This document shows positions 34,900-43,529 of a stretch of DNA of 47,845 nucleotides, one piece after another. The stretch covers positions 1 through 47,845 of the forward strand of contig JAGGRA010000022.1 in the NCBI GenBank assembly GCA_018613035.1, given 5' to 3'. How positions within the stretch are numbered: position 1 is the stretch's first letter; every line of letters starts with the position of its first letter. This DNA comes from Pseudomonas sp. ISL-84 (GTDB taxonomy: Bacteria > Bacillota > Bacilli > Bacillales > Cytobacillaceae). Below the pieces are notes generated by a model. That model worked only from the letters and a program-made list of their open reading frames with translations, searched no databases and had not been told where the DNA came from. Both the position numbers and the translations under genes were made by a program.

Positions 34900-35044
34900 G
34901 CTTATTCCCTCCTCATTTGTGCGTCATTGAATCATATGAGAAATTTCTGGCTTTCATGTTAGTTTTATTTAAGAAAAAGAGGGGATAACGTAGGTGATGG
35001 AGAACTTATAAATGGGTCTTATTAATTACTCTGAGGTGATGGCA

Positions 35045-35677
35045 ATGTTTGTGAAAAGTATCATGATACCAAAGCACACCTGTTATACAATTGGACAGGA
35101 TGAAACATTGAAGACAGCATTAGCAATGCTTGAGGAGCATCAAATTGACGGACTTCCTGTATTGGAAGGCGATAAATACGTCGGCATTATCACCAGATAT
35201 GGAATATATGAGAACTTCTTTTCATCAGGAAAGTTAAAAGAGGATTTTTTAGGTGCAACACTGGTGAAAGATATCGCCACACATCATGGGCACTATCTTG
35301 AGGGAAATGAAATTTTTGAAAAAACTTTATTGGCCCTAAAGGACTTTCCTTTGCTGACGGTTCTGGGAGAAAATCGAAAATTCATGGGTATAGTTACAAG
35401 ATTTGATGTGCTTGCGCAATTCCAATCTGCTTTCGGCACCAACCGTTCTGGTGTAAGGATTGCTTTTACATCTGTAGAAACGGAGGGGCGGATCGCAAGG
35501 CTTGCAGAAATTGCCCACTACTTCCATGAACACATCATTTCCCTTGTGACATTTGATGAAACAGATAAGCTGGTACGCCGCATTGTTATGAAAGTGGAAA
35601 AAAATAATAATTTGGATAAGTTCATTAGCAAACTTGAAAAATCGGGGTTTCGTGTTCTTGATATTACAGAAGATTAA
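35045..35677 (+). CDS. CBS-pair protein with ACT-like C-terminus
   Basis: A 210-aa soluble protein. Two CBS repeats (about residues 8-60 and 68-125) form a Bateman module, the usual site for adenine nucleotides. An ACT-like domain follows (about 133-207: RIAFTSVETEGRIARLAEIA, then HEHIISLVTF). The AcuB family has this general architecture, but no acuA or acuC is nearby. I chose ATG 35045 because GAGGTGA stands 6 nt upstream; ATG 35012 lacks a site. Its 3' end is followed at once by a hairpin that includes the next gene's ribosome site. Confidence 0.82.
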   Translation: MFVKSIMIPKHTCYTIGQDETLKTALAMLEEHQIDGLPVLEGDKYVGIITRYGIYENFFSSGKLKEDFLGATLVKDIATHHGHYLEGNEIFEKTLLALKDFPLLTVLGENRKFMGIVTRFDVLAQFQSAFGTNRSGVRIAFTSVETEGRIARLAEIAHYFHEHIISLVTFDETDKLVRRIVMKVEKNNNLDKFISKLEKSGFRVLDITED

Positions 35678-35699
35678 TTTTGAATATAGTCAACAAAAC

Positions 35700-35737
35700 G
35701 AATCCTTCTCATACAATTTGTATGGGAGGGATTTTTT
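35700..35737 (+). terminator. Terminator hairpin that contains the next gene's ribosome site
   Basis: AATCCTTCTCATACA pairs (with G-T pairs) to TGTATGGGAGGGATT and is followed by TTTTT. GGGAGGG in the 3' arm is also the only ribosome site for the GTG start at 35738. Confidence 0.7.
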
Positions 35738-36133
35738 GTGTATTATCAATGGCTGAAACTACTGACTGGCTTAATTAGCGGTTTTTTATTTATAAAGTTT
35801 TTTCCGGTGTCCGTCCCAATGAGTATTTCAGATATGATTGTCATATTCGTACTGGAGCCGGGCGGGTTTTTTTTAGGGATGATTTTTTTTATAATCGCTT
35901 TTATTGCCAATGCAGAAATGATCAGAAGCGCGATCGAATTAACTGCATTGCTTATAGTATATAAAAGAACACATTTGCTTGAACTTCTGCTGAGTTTATT
36001 AATTATCGTAAGTTTTATCATTTTGTCTGCTATTTCTCTTTGGGAAACGATTGCACTTTTCTGTTTTTCAGTAATCTATGGTATTATTTCTTTAGATTTT
36101 AAGAAACTAAAATTTGCTGAAGATTATGAGTAA
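35738..36133 (+). CDS. Unrecognised small integral membrane protein
   Basis: I do not recognise this 131-aa protein. It is very hydrophobic, with about four membrane segments (around residues 6-24, 30-58, 62-75 with 82-98, and 100-118), and ends in a charged tail (KKLKFAEDYE). The start is GTG 35738, whose ribosome site GGGAGGG is buried in the upstream terminator hairpin. It is 23 nt upstream of ypbG and in the same direction, so the two are probably co-transcribed. No counterpart comes to mind at this site in B. subtilis. Confidence 0.7.
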   Translation: MYYQWLKLLTGLISGFLFIKFFPVSVPMSISDMIVIFVLEPGGFFLGMIFFIIAFIANAEMIRSAIELTALLIVYKRTHLLELLLSLLIIVSFIILSAISLWETIALFCFSVIYGIISLDFKKLKFAEDYE

Positions 36134-36156
36134 AAGAAATGTATGCAGGAGGAATT

Positions 36157-36927
36157 ATGATTTATATAGTGGCTTTGGCCTTTATAGGCGGTGCAGGATT
36201 ACTTATCTATATGCTCAAGGAGGCATTCGCGGATAGAATAATATATAAAGAGCTTTCTTTTTCCGAATTCCCGGAAAGCTTCGGAGAAGTAAAGCTTTTT
36301 TTTATTTCTGATATTCATAGGCGACAGATTACCGGCAAGCTTATTGGTGAAATCAAAGGGAAAAAACCGGATATAGTGATTATCGGTGGAGATTTAATGG
36401 AAAAGGGAGTTCCTTTTGAAAGAGTGAAAAAAAACGTTTTAATGCTAATGGAGGTCGCACCGGTTTATTTTGTATGGGGAAATAATGATTATGAAGTAGA
36501 CTACCATCAGCTTGATGCCCTTCTTTTAGAATGCGGGGTTAAAATTCTTGATAATACAGCGCTATCCTTTGAATCTCTGAAAGGGGATCGCTTTGTTTTA
36601 ATTGGAACGGACGATCTAAGCAAGGATAGGGAAAGGCTGGATCTTGCATTGGAAGATGCAGGAACAGGCGGCTTTCGGGTTTTAGTAAGCCATGATCCCA
36701 GAATCACTAAAGAAATAAAAAAAGAACATAATATTCATCTTGTGTTGAGCGGTCATACACACGGAGGCCAAATCCATATCTTAGGTTATAGTCCCTATGA
36801 AAAGGGGCGGATCAAAGTCCTTCCCGAAACAACGATTCTAATCAGCAATGGATACGGGACGACTGGTGTGCCACTTCGTCTGGGTGCAAAGGCGGAAACT
36901 CATTTCATTACTCTTAAGAATGGCTGA
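36157..36927 (+). CDS. ypbG: Membrane-anchored metallophosphoesterase YpbG
   Basis: A calcineurin-type phosphoesterase of 256 aa with an N-terminal membrane segment (about residues 2-22). Metal ligands are all visible: D52-I-H54, D79 (IGGDL), N110/D111 (GNND), H in VSHDP, and SGHTHGG. The catalytic domain would face the cytoplasm or outside depending on topology, which I cannot settle. ATG 36157 has GGAGGAATT upstream; the ATG at 36139 precedes that site and is unlikely. The substrate is unknown. It occupies the ypbG position near mecB. Confidence 0.88.
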   Translation: MIYIVALAFIGGAGLLIYMLKEAFADRIIYKELSFSEFPESFGEVKLFFISDIHRRQITGKLIGEIKGKKPDIVIIGGDLMEKGVPFERVKKNVLMLMEVAPVYFVWGNNDYEVDYHQLDALLLECGVKILDNTALSFESLKGDRFVLIGTDDLSKDRERLDLALEDAGTGGFRVLVSHDPRITKEIKKEHNIHLVLSGHTHGGQIHILGYSPYEKGRIKVLPETTILISNGYGTTGVPLRLGAKAETHFITLKNG

Positions 36928-37010
36928 TCCATAAATGTTACTCAAAACATATACAGAGTTTACACACTAAATTGTAACTTCTATAATTGGAATTGAATGG
37001 AGGGCTGAGC

Positions 37011-37916
37011 ATGACTATTGATGAAGGAAAATACAATATTAAGGCTGTTTCAAAAATGCTCGGCATTCAGCCAGGTACTTTAAGAGCATGGGAAAGGCGT
37101 TATCAAATTATCGCCCCTAAAAGAAATGAATCAGGTCACAGGCTATATACAGAGGAACATGTAAGAATTTTAAAATGGCTGCTGATGAAGGTTAATCAGG
37201 GTTTTTCTATAAGCCAGGCCGTTTCTCTGCTGGAAAACAATGAACTGAATACAGAGCCTATACAGGTGGAAAAGGAAGGAGACAGGTCAAGTATTTTAGC
37301 AAATGAGCTACTGGAGTCTCTTCTCCAATTTGATGAACCAAAAGCGCATGATTTGATCAATCAGGCGTTTAGTTTATTTACAATTGATAAAGTGCTTGTT
37401 GATATATTGGGTTCATTGCTGGTTAATATCGGCACTCTTTGGGAGGATGGCAAGATTACCAGCGCACATGAGCACTTTGCTTCATCTATTTTAAGATCAA
37501 GAATCGGAATGATTCTCCATTCTTTTCCTCATAATTCGGTTTTGCCAAAAGCTATAGCAGTATGCGGTCCCAGTGAAGCACATGAATTAGGCCTTTTGAT
37601 ATTCACACTATTTTTAAGGCGAAAGGGATTCGAAGTGGTTTATCTGGGGACAAGCATTGCAGACGATGATATCCATACAGTAATCAATATTGTAAACCCT
37701 AAGTTTTTATTTTTTTCCTGTACCATGAAGGCAAATGTCTCCGAAACTCTGAAACTGTCCGAGAGACTGGTTGCAACCTATGAGTCGCTCAATGTGGGAG
37801 TAGGGGGATTCGCTATTGACAGTCTGCCGGAAGAGGAAAAAAAGAAATATAAGGAATTTATACCCGGAAGCTCAAAGAGCGAGTGGGAACGATGGATAAA
37901 AGAACATTTAAATTAA
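37011..37916 (+). CDS. MerR-type regulator with cobalamin-binding domain (CarH/LitR-like)
   Basis: A 301-aa regulator. The MerR helix-turn-helix is at residues 8-75 (VSKMLGIQPGTLRAWERRY). The middle B12-binding four-helix domain has the W-x9-EH motif, W144 to E154-H155 (LWEDGKITSAHEH). The C-terminal B12-binding Rossmann domain has E-x-H-x2-G (EAHELG) with H191 placed as lower axial ligand. These are the marks of CarH/LitR, known adenosylcobalamin-dependent light-responsive repressors. The residue after W144 is Glu, not the His used for the light-state adduct in Thermus CarH. No carotenoid genes are adjacent. ATG 37011 follows GGAGGG. Confidence 0.87.
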   Translation: MTIDEGKYNIKAVSKMLGIQPGTLRAWERRYQIIAPKRNESGHRLYTEEHVRILKWLLMKVNQGFSISQAVSLLENNELNTEPIQVEKEGDRSSILANELLESLLQFDEPKAHDLINQAFSLFTIDKVLVDILGSLLVNIGTLWEDGKITSAHEHFASSILRSRIGMILHSFPHNSVLPKAIAVCGPSEAHELGLLIFTLFLRRKGFEVVYLGTSIADDDIHTVINIVNPKFLFFSCTMKANVSETLKLSERLVATYESLNVGVGGFAIDSLPEEEKKKYKEFIPGSSKSEWERWIKEHLN

Positions 37917-37923
37917 GGCTTTT

Positions 37924-37986
37924 TTCTAAAGGCTGTTCTCCGTGGTTCGCTGAGCATCCTGGAGCGGAAATCAACCTCCCTTAACT
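37924..37986 (+). repeat. Repeat relic (copy G)
   Basis: GGCTGTTCTCCGTGGTTCGC and TGGAGCGGAAATCAACC correspond to the left terminal repeat joined to the right arm of the family, with the middle lost. Confidence 0.6.
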
Positions 37987-38028
37987 ACTTGTTTAAAAAG
38001 GCGAATTCAGACTAATTTAATGTGGTAA

Positions 38029-38060
38029 AGCCGGCTCGTATTGCCGGCTAATTTAATTTT
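38029..38060 (+). terminator. Terminator after the B12-type regulator gene
   Basis: AGCCGGC, loop TCGTATT, GCCGGCT, then AATTTAATTTTT. Confidence 0.8.
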
Positions 38061-38147
38061 TGCCCTCATTTAAAAAGAGACGACTCACAAACTTTTCTGA
38101 ACTTCATACACTAAACCAAAGAGTTGGTTCAGGGCAGGGGGCTTATT

Positions 38148-38729
38148 ATGCGCTTAGAACGTTTGAATTATAATAAGATCAAAATCTTTCTTACATTAGA
38201 TGATTTAACAGACAGGGGCCTAACAAAGGAAGATGTCTGGAAAGACTCTTTAAAATGGCATCAGCTATTCCATGAGATGCTTGAGGAAGCAAGTGAAGAA
38301 TTTGGTGTAGACATTCAAGGGACAGTCGCTGTCGAGATTTTTTCCATGCAGGCCCAAGGAATGGTTATGATTGTCACAATGGAGGAACAGGAGCAGGATG
38401 ATGAGCTTCTCGACGATGGTTTTATAGAAATGCAAGTAACAGTTGATGGCAGTGAAGACATTCTGTTTGAATTTCAGGATTTTGAGGATGTAATACAAAT
38501 GGCTAAAAGGCTGAAGCTTGTTCATATTGAGAACGGAAGCCTTTATTCCTATAAAGGAAAATATTTCTATCGTGTTAGCGATATCCACGATGAAGACATC
38601 CATAGGGCAGTTGCTATATTGGCTGAGTTTGGAAACCCCTCATTTGCCAGTATCCATCTCATTGAGGAGTATGGCAAAATCATCATAAAAAACAATGCTG
38701 CCAAAAAGCTAGTTGAGTTTTTCTTATAA
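38148..38729 (+). CDS. mecB: MecA-family adaptor protein MecB/YpbH
   Basis: A 193-aa paralogue of the ClpC adaptor MecA (YpbH in B. subtilis). The N-terminal substrate-binding part begins MRLERLNYNKIKIFLTLDDL. An acidic linker (MEEQEQDDELLDDG) leads to the C-terminal ClpC-binding domain (about residues 105-193). Adaptors of this family deliver proteins to ClpCP. MecA itself controls ComK, while YpbH affects competence and sporulation more mildly. ATG 38148 was chosen from GGGG upstream and from the usual N-terminus. The position beside ypbG favours YpbH over MecA. Confidence 0.9.
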   Translation: MRLERLNYNKIKIFLTLDDLTDRGLTKEDVWKDSLKWHQLFHEMLEEASEEFGVDIQGTVAVEIFSMQAQGMVMIVTMEEQEQDDELLDDGFIEMQVTVDGSEDILFEFQDFEDVIQMAKRLKLVHIENGSLYSYKGKYFYRVSDIHDEDIHRAVAILAEFGNPSFASIHLIEEYGKIIIKNNAAKKLVEFFL

Positions 38730-38732
38730 AAT

Positions 38733-38763
38733 AAGAGGGGGAAATATTCCTCCTCTTTCATAT
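38733..38763 (+). terminator. Probable terminator after mecB
   Basis: AAGAGGGGGAA and TTCCTCCTCTT pair with one mismatch around TA, followed by TCATATTTT. The interval from here to the gudB promoter at 39011 contains no gene I can support. Confidence 0.55.
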
Positions 38764-39010
38764 TTTAAGGAATTTCTCTTTACTGCTCATGAACCATGCA
38801 GAAATTGGGCAAAACAATGGTAAGTTCACGAGCTGCAAAAGCCGCCGAAGAAGAATTGGCCATTGTATATTAAAGAATAAAAATGGATGTTTTCTTTGCC
38901 TGTGAGCGGGAAAACAGGTAATAAGAATAAACAGAAAATTCCCTTTAAAATTAGCATTGATAACGGTTTCATAAAAGAATCAAAAAATGCGGAAAAGTGT
39001 AGTATTCTTC

Positions 39011-39038
39011 TTGCATAAATTAAGCAAAGGTGTATACT
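39011..39038 (+). promoter_or_regulatory. Predicted vegetative promoter of gudB
   Basis: TTGCAT (39011-39016), a 16-nt spacer and TATACT (39033-39038), about 52 nt before the gudB start. Confidence 0.7.
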
Positions 39039-39090
39039 ATTTCATGGAAGCGGACAACTAATGAAAGTGATTTTTCTAGGAGGTTTACAA

Positions 39091-40365
39091 ATGGTAGCCG
39101 AGAAAGGTACTGATTCAAATAAAGCTGAAAAACTAGACGTTTTAAAGTCGACGCAAACTGTCATACATAAAGCTTTGGAAAAGTTGGGATATCCAGATGA
39201 AGTATATGAGCTTCTAAAAGAGCCAATTCGCATGATGACAGTGAAAATTCCTGTACGGATGGATGACGGAACAGTAAAAGTCTTTACTGGCTACCGGGCC
39301 CAGCATAATGATGCTGTAGGTCCTACTAAAGGCGGTATTCGTTTTCACCCGAATGTAACTGAAAAGGAAGTAAAGGCACTGTCTATTTGGATGAGCTTAA
39401 AATGCGGAATTGTCGATCTCCCATATGGAGGGGGAAAAGGCGGGATTGTCTGTGATCCGCGGGATATGTCCTTTGGAGAATTAGAACGGTTAAGCCGGGG
39501 ATATGTACGCGCTATCAGTCAAATTGTAGGTCCAACTAAAGATATTCCGGCACCTGATGTCTTTACAAACTCCCAAATTATGGCGTGGATGATGGATGAA
39601 TACAGCCGGATTGATGAATTTAACTCTCCTGGCTTCATTACAGGTAAACCTCTTGTACTTGGCGGTTCCCATGGCAGGGAATCTGCAACAGCTAAAGGTG
39701 TTACGATATGCATACGTGAAGCTGCAAAGAAAAAGGGCATCAACCTGGAAGGTGCAAGAGTTGTTGTGCAGGGTTTTGGTAATGCGGGCAGCTTCTTGTC
39801 AAAATTCATGCATGATGCCGGTGCGAAGGTAGTCGGCATTTCAGATGCATATGGCGGATTGTACGATCCAAATGGTCTTGATATTGACTATCTTCTTGAT
39901 CGCCGTGACAGCTTTGGTACTGTAACTAAACTCTTTAATGATACAATTACAAATAAAGAGCTGCTGGAACTTGAGTGTGACATTCTCGTTCCTGCCGCTA
40001 TTGAAAACCAGATAACTGAAGAAAATGCCCATGACATCAGAGCTGGCATCGTTGTAGAAGCTGCAAATGGACCAACTACACTTGAAGCCACTCAAATTCT
40101 TACTGAGAGAGGTATATTGCTTGTGCCTGATGTATTGGCATCTGCCGGCGGTGTAACGGTTTCTTATTTTGAATGGGTTCAAAATAATCAGGGCTACTAT
40201 TGGACAGAAGAAGAAGTGGAAGAAAAGCTAGAGAAGGTAATGGTTAAATCATTCGATAATATCTATCAAACAGCCCAGACGCGCAGAGTGGATATGCGTT
40301 TAGCTGCTTACATGGTCGGCGTGCGGAAAATGGCAGAAGCTTCAAGATTCCGCGGCTGGATCTAG
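39091..40365 (+). CDS. gudB: NAD-type glutamate dehydrogenase GudB
   Basis: Catabolic glutamate dehydrogenase, converting glutamate to 2-oxoglutarate and ammonium. It is 424 aa from ATG 39091, which has a perfect AGGAGG site 7 nt upstream. The substrate domain has GGIRFHP (81-87) and the catalytic lysine K116 in PYGGGKGG. PAPDVFT follows, and the dinucleotide-binding fold has VQGFGNAGS. The VKA segment at 94-96 is present once, so the nine-base duplication that inactivates GudB in B. subtilis 168 is not here. This version should be active. Confidence 0.95.
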   Translation: MVAEKGTDSNKAEKLDVLKSTQTVIHKALEKLGYPDEVYELLKEPIRMMTVKIPVRMDDGTVKVFTGYRAQHNDAVGPTKGGIRFHPNVTEKEVKALSIWMSLKCGIVDLPYGGGKGGIVCDPRDMSFGELERLSRGYVRAISQIVGPTKDIPAPDVFTNSQIMAWMMDEYSRIDEFNSPGFITGKPLVLGGSHGRESATAKGVTICIREAAKKKGINLEGARVVVQGFGNAGSFLSKFMHDAGAKVVGISDAYGGLYDPNGLDIDYLLDRRDSFGTVTKLFNDTITNKELLELECDILVPAAIENQITEENAHDIRAGIVVEAANGPTTLEATQILTERGILLVPDVLASAGGVTVSYFEWVQNNQGYYWTEEEVEEKLEKVMVKSFDNIYQTAQTRRVDMRLAAYMVGVRKMAEASRFRGWI

Positions 40366-40418
40366 AATAGTGTTCTATCTTAAAGTAAATTGATGTAATA
40401 CATTTGAATAATCATAAA

Positions 40419-40454
40419 AAATCTCCTATCATAGATTGATGGGAGATTTTTTTA
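40419..40454 (+). terminator. Terminator of gudB
   Basis: AATCTCCTATCA, loop TAGAT, TGATGGGAGATT, then six T. Confidence 0.88.
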
Positions 40455-40479
40455 GTAAGACTTTGTTAAAGCTCATGGT

Positions 40480-40521
40480 TGATTTTGGCACCCTGATGAT
40501 TGAAGCGGAAACAACAGGTTA
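40480..40521 (+). repeat. Minimal repeat relic (copy I)
   Basis: TTTTGGCACCCTGATGATTG and AAGCGGAAACAACAGG match the two ends of copy C (11065-11085 and 11190-11205) joined together, with the core missing. Confidence 0.55.
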
Positions 40522-40596
40522 ACTGAGCTTAGGAAAAAATTTAAATGAGAGCAAGCATTGCTTTCATTTGGTCGTGAACTAAGGAGTGAGAACATC

Positions 40597-41577
40597 TTGA
40601 CAATAGACGCTATAATTGTTGGAGGCGGTCCGTGCGGATTGTCAGCAGCCATAGCCCTTCAGGAAATGGGGAAAAATCCGTTAGTCATCGAAAAAGGGAA
40701 CATTGTAAATGCGATTTACCACTACCCCACACACCAGACTTTTTTCAGCACAAGTGAAAAGCTTGAAATAGGTGGCGTACCATTTATCACAGAAAACTAT
40801 AAGCCAAAAAGAAATCAGGCGCTTACTTATTACAGAGAAGTTGTGAAAAGAAAAGGAATTAAGATTAACGCCTATGAAAAAGTGGTAGAGATAGCTAAAA
40901 AGGGTGAGAACGCTTTTGAAGTTAAAACCGATAAAGGCCAATATGCAGCAAAGTATGTAGTCATTGCTACAGGTTATTATGATCATCCTAATTTTATGGG
41001 TGTCCCAGGTGAAGACTTGCCAAAGGTTCACCATTATTTTAAGGAGGCGCACCCTTATTTTGATAAAGACGTCGCTGTTATAGGCGGAAAGAACTCCAGT
41101 GTGGATGCTTCAATTGAATTGGTTAAGGCTGAAGCAAGAGTAACAGTCATTTATAGGGGAAAGGAATATTCCCCAAGCATAAAGCCATGGATTTTGCCGG
41201 AGTTTGAAGCATTAGTCCGCAATGGTATTATTAAGATGGAATTTAATGCACATGTGAAAGAAATTACTGAAGATCAACTGGTGTACACCAAAGAAAATCA
41301 CCTATATGAGATAAAAAACGATTTTGTATTTGCGATGACAGGCTATCATCCTGACCATAGCTTTTTAAAAAGTATGGGGATTCAGATTGATGAGGAAACA
41401 GGACGACCTCTTTTCGACCCGGATACAATGGAAACAAACATTCAAGGTATCTTTATTGCGGGCGTTATAGCAGCCGGCAATAACGCCAACGAAATCTTTA
41501 TAGAAAATGGCCGCTTCCATGGAGGGTTAATCGCCCAGGCCATTAATAAAAATGAAAACAAAGCAAAAAAAGGCTGA
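40597..41577 (+). CDS. ypdA: Bacillithiol disulfide reductase YpdA (Bdr)
   Basis: An FAD/NADPH pyridine nucleotide-disulfide reductase family protein shown in other Bacilli to reduce bacillithiol disulfide. The FAD-binding dinucleotide motif IIVGGGPCGLSAA starts at residue 6 and contains the cysteine typical of YpdA (GGGPCG). The NADPH motif is AVIGGKNSSVDAS, and the C-terminal FAD contact is GIFIAGVIAAG. I chose TTG 40597, which gives 326 aa and places the FAD motif at the usual N-terminal position. AAGGAG lies 10 nt upstream. The frame from 40558 includes non-homologous residues. Confidence 0.92.
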   Translation: MTIDAIIVGGGPCGLSAAIALQEMGKNPLVIEKGNIVNAIYHYPTHQTFFSTSEKLEIGGVPFITENYKPKRNQALTYYREVVKRKGIKINAYEKVVEIAKKGENAFEVKTDKGQYAAKYVVIATGYYDHPNFMGVPGEDLPKVHHYFKEAHPYFDKDVAVIGGKNSSVDASIELVKAEARVTVIYRGKEYSPSIKPWILPEFEALVRNGIIKMEFNAHVKEITEDQLVYTKENHLYEIKNDFVFAMTGYHPDHSFLKSMGIQIDEETGRPLFDPDTMETNIQGIFIAGVIAAGNNANEIFIENGRFHGGLIAQAINKNENKAKKG

Positions 41578-41636
41578 TCCATCTTTGGAAATCAGGTTCG
41601 GTTTTCGAGTACAAAAAATAATTAGCAAGCAAATTA

Positions 41637-41677
41637 GCAGTCCAATTCGCAACTGAATTGGACTGCATCTTTTTTGT
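41637..41677 (+). terminator. Terminator of ypdA
   Basis: GCAGTCCAATTC, loop GCAACT, GAATTGGACTGC, then ATCTTTTTTG. Confidence 0.93.
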
Positions 41678-41896
41678 TGAATATTAAGGCTTTTTATAAA
41701 TGTAATGGTATTTTAGCACCATAATTCGCACCTTTCTTAACAGGATGACAAAAGTTAGTGTCAGTGTTCGAATTTGTTTGCTAATTTAATTGGGGATTGA
41801 GGTGCTGAAAAATGGTAGGTAGGGTTTTTGATATTCAAGTTAGAAAAGACTCTGTTGTTATTCATTGTTGACTTTTTTGCGGAGGTATAGGAATTC

Positions 41897-42086
41897 ATAG
41901 GCGGAGAAATTCCGGTTAATGTGTATAGTAGGGGTACAAGAAGCAGATATAAGCGGATATATTCCGATTAACTTCTATATATATAACTAACTCTAAAGAT
42001 TAGGTTCATATAAGCGGAAAAACTCCGCTTATTTTGCGAGAAATGTTGGTATTTCCCAAAATAAACGGAGTTTTTCCGTTTATTTT
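41897..42086. repeat. Cluster of four short palindromes, ATAAGCGGA...TCCGCTTAT type
   Basis: Units at 41897-41920, 41949-41973, 42010-42032 and 42057-42086. The third is a near-perfect palindrome (ATAAGCGGA, AAAAC, TCCGCTTAT). The fourth is AAATAAACGGA...TCCGTTTATTT. The first two are imperfect. They lie in an AT-rich, gene-free region between ypdA and ansA (41578-42405) where I find no credible coding sequence. Confidence 0.7.
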
Positions 42087-42147
42087 TCAAACTTAGTGAA
42101 ATCAATACTCTATTATTTTGTTCAACTATAGAGTGCGAGATAATATA

Positions 42148-42186
42148 AAAAATGCTTGGAGACACAATGTTCCAAGCATTTTTGCT
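42148..42186. terminator. Orphan terminator-like hairpin
   Basis: AAAAATGCTTGGA, loop GACACAATGT, TCCAAGCATTTTT. It is symmetrical, so it can act on both strands, yet no gene ends here. The minus-strand ansA gene ends at 42406. Confidence 0.65.
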
Positions 42187-42405
42187 TATCAAATTGCCTG
42201 TTAATTTAAGTGTGAATTACCGTTTGAATAGCAAGGTTAGTTCTAATTTTGTACTTCAAAACCGAACTACTTAATCTTTGGAAAATCAGCCTTTTTTATT
42301 AGGATATGTTAATGCGAATTTGATTTTGGCACTTGCTGATAAGAGCAAAAATTAATAAAACCAGTTTAACTGAACAGACACGAAACAGGTCATTTTTCCT
42401 TCGGC

Positions 42406-43374
42406 TTAAAGTTGAAAAATCTTTTCAATGCTTTGCTGGCTTTCGAGGCCAATCAAAAGCTTTATCCTCGCTTTTTGTCCGTTAAGGCCATTGGAAAAGA
42501 TTACGCCCATTTCTTTAAGGTGCTTCCCGCCTCCGTCGTAACCGTAAACATCCTGGGCAATTCCGTTAAAGGATCTGGATACGAGGATAATAGGGATCTT
42601 TTTCTCGGTAAGTGCTTTAATACCCTGAATGGTAGCAGGAGGGAGGTTGCCTTGTCCAAGTGCCTCAATGACTACACCGTCAAAGTCCAAATCTCTAATT
42701 GCCAAAAGCAAAGAGGAATCCATCCCGGCATGGGCCTTTATAAGAGTAACTCGTTTGGCTACATCTTTTATGGGATAATATTCTTTTTTTGTTGGTGCAT
42801 GGTGAAATAATACACCACGTTTAGTGACGATGCCTATAGGGCCGTATTGCGGGCTTTGGAATGTTGAAACATTGCTGGTGTGAGTCTTGGTGACATTTTC
42901 AGCGGTATGGATTTCGTCATTTAACACCACGAGAACACCCTTGTCTTTAGCTTCTTCACAAACAGCAACTCTGATGGAAGAGATTAGATTATACAGACCA
43001 TCAGAACCAATTTCGTTGCTGGACCTCATTGCGCCGGTAACGACAATTGGCAGAGCCGTTTTGACAGTTAAATCCAAAAAGTAAGCCGTTTCTTCCAGGG
43101 TATCTGTTCCATGTGTAATGACGACTCCGCATATCTCTTCTTTTTCGATGTATCCTTCAATAATCTCTTTTAATTTAAGCATTTCCTTCGGTGTTATATG
43201 CGGTGAAGGGAGATGGAATGGCTCTTCAATTAATAATTCGGCCAGTGATAATAGTTCCTTTGTCTTCTCAGTTAAAGGGTTGTAATCGGTTGGCTTTACA
43301 GAGCCAGTTACGGAATCCTCGCTCATGGAAATGGTGCCGCCGGTATGTATTACAAGAATCTTTTTCTTCTCCAT
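42406..43374 (-). CDS. ansA: L-asparaginase, type I (cytoplasmic)
   Basis: Hydrolyses asparagine to aspartate and ammonium. It is 322 aa without signal peptide. The two threonine catalytic sites are present: T14 in HTGGTIS and T90-D91 in THGTDTLEETA. KAHAGMD supplies another family motif, and the C-terminal dimerisation part is normal. In B. subtilis ansA is followed by aspB/ansB (aspartase) and preceded by ansR. Neither is visible here, so this is a single gene. The ribosome site GGGGG precedes the ATG. Confidence 0.94.
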   Translation of the reverse strand: MEKKKILVIHTGGTISMSEDSVTGSVKPTDYNPLTEKTKELLSLAELLIEEPFHLPSPHITPKEMLKLKEIIEGYIEKEEICGVVITHGTDTLEETAYFLDLTVKTALPIVVTGAMRSSNEIGSDGLYNLISSIRVAVCEEAKDKGVLVVLNDEIHTAENVTKTHTSNVSTFQSPQYGPIGIVTKRGVLFHHAPTKKEYYPIKDVAKRVTLIKAHAGMDSSLLLAIRDLDFDGVVIEALGQGNLPPATIQGIKALTEKKIPIILVSRSFNGIAQDVYGYDGGGKHLKEMGVIFSNGLNGQKARIKLLIGLESQQSIEKIFQL

Positions 43375-43529
43375 AATTAATCCCCCGAATAATTGAATTT
43401 TTCTTTCTAGCAGCCTGAAATATTAACAGGTAATTCATTGGTATTTCTTTTTCCAAAATTTGAATAATCATTTAAATTCTCACTATATCATGATACGATT
43501 AAGAAAACAGATTGAAAAGAGGACAGCTC

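Noticed and set aside
34900..34980. Sigma-E promoter of cotJABC
   Set aside because: CATATGAT on the minus strand is acceptable as -10 but the -35 region does not match, so evidence is insufficient.
38789..38875. Small frame after mecB
   Set aside because: It has no ribosome site, a basic non-protein-like composition and no support from position.
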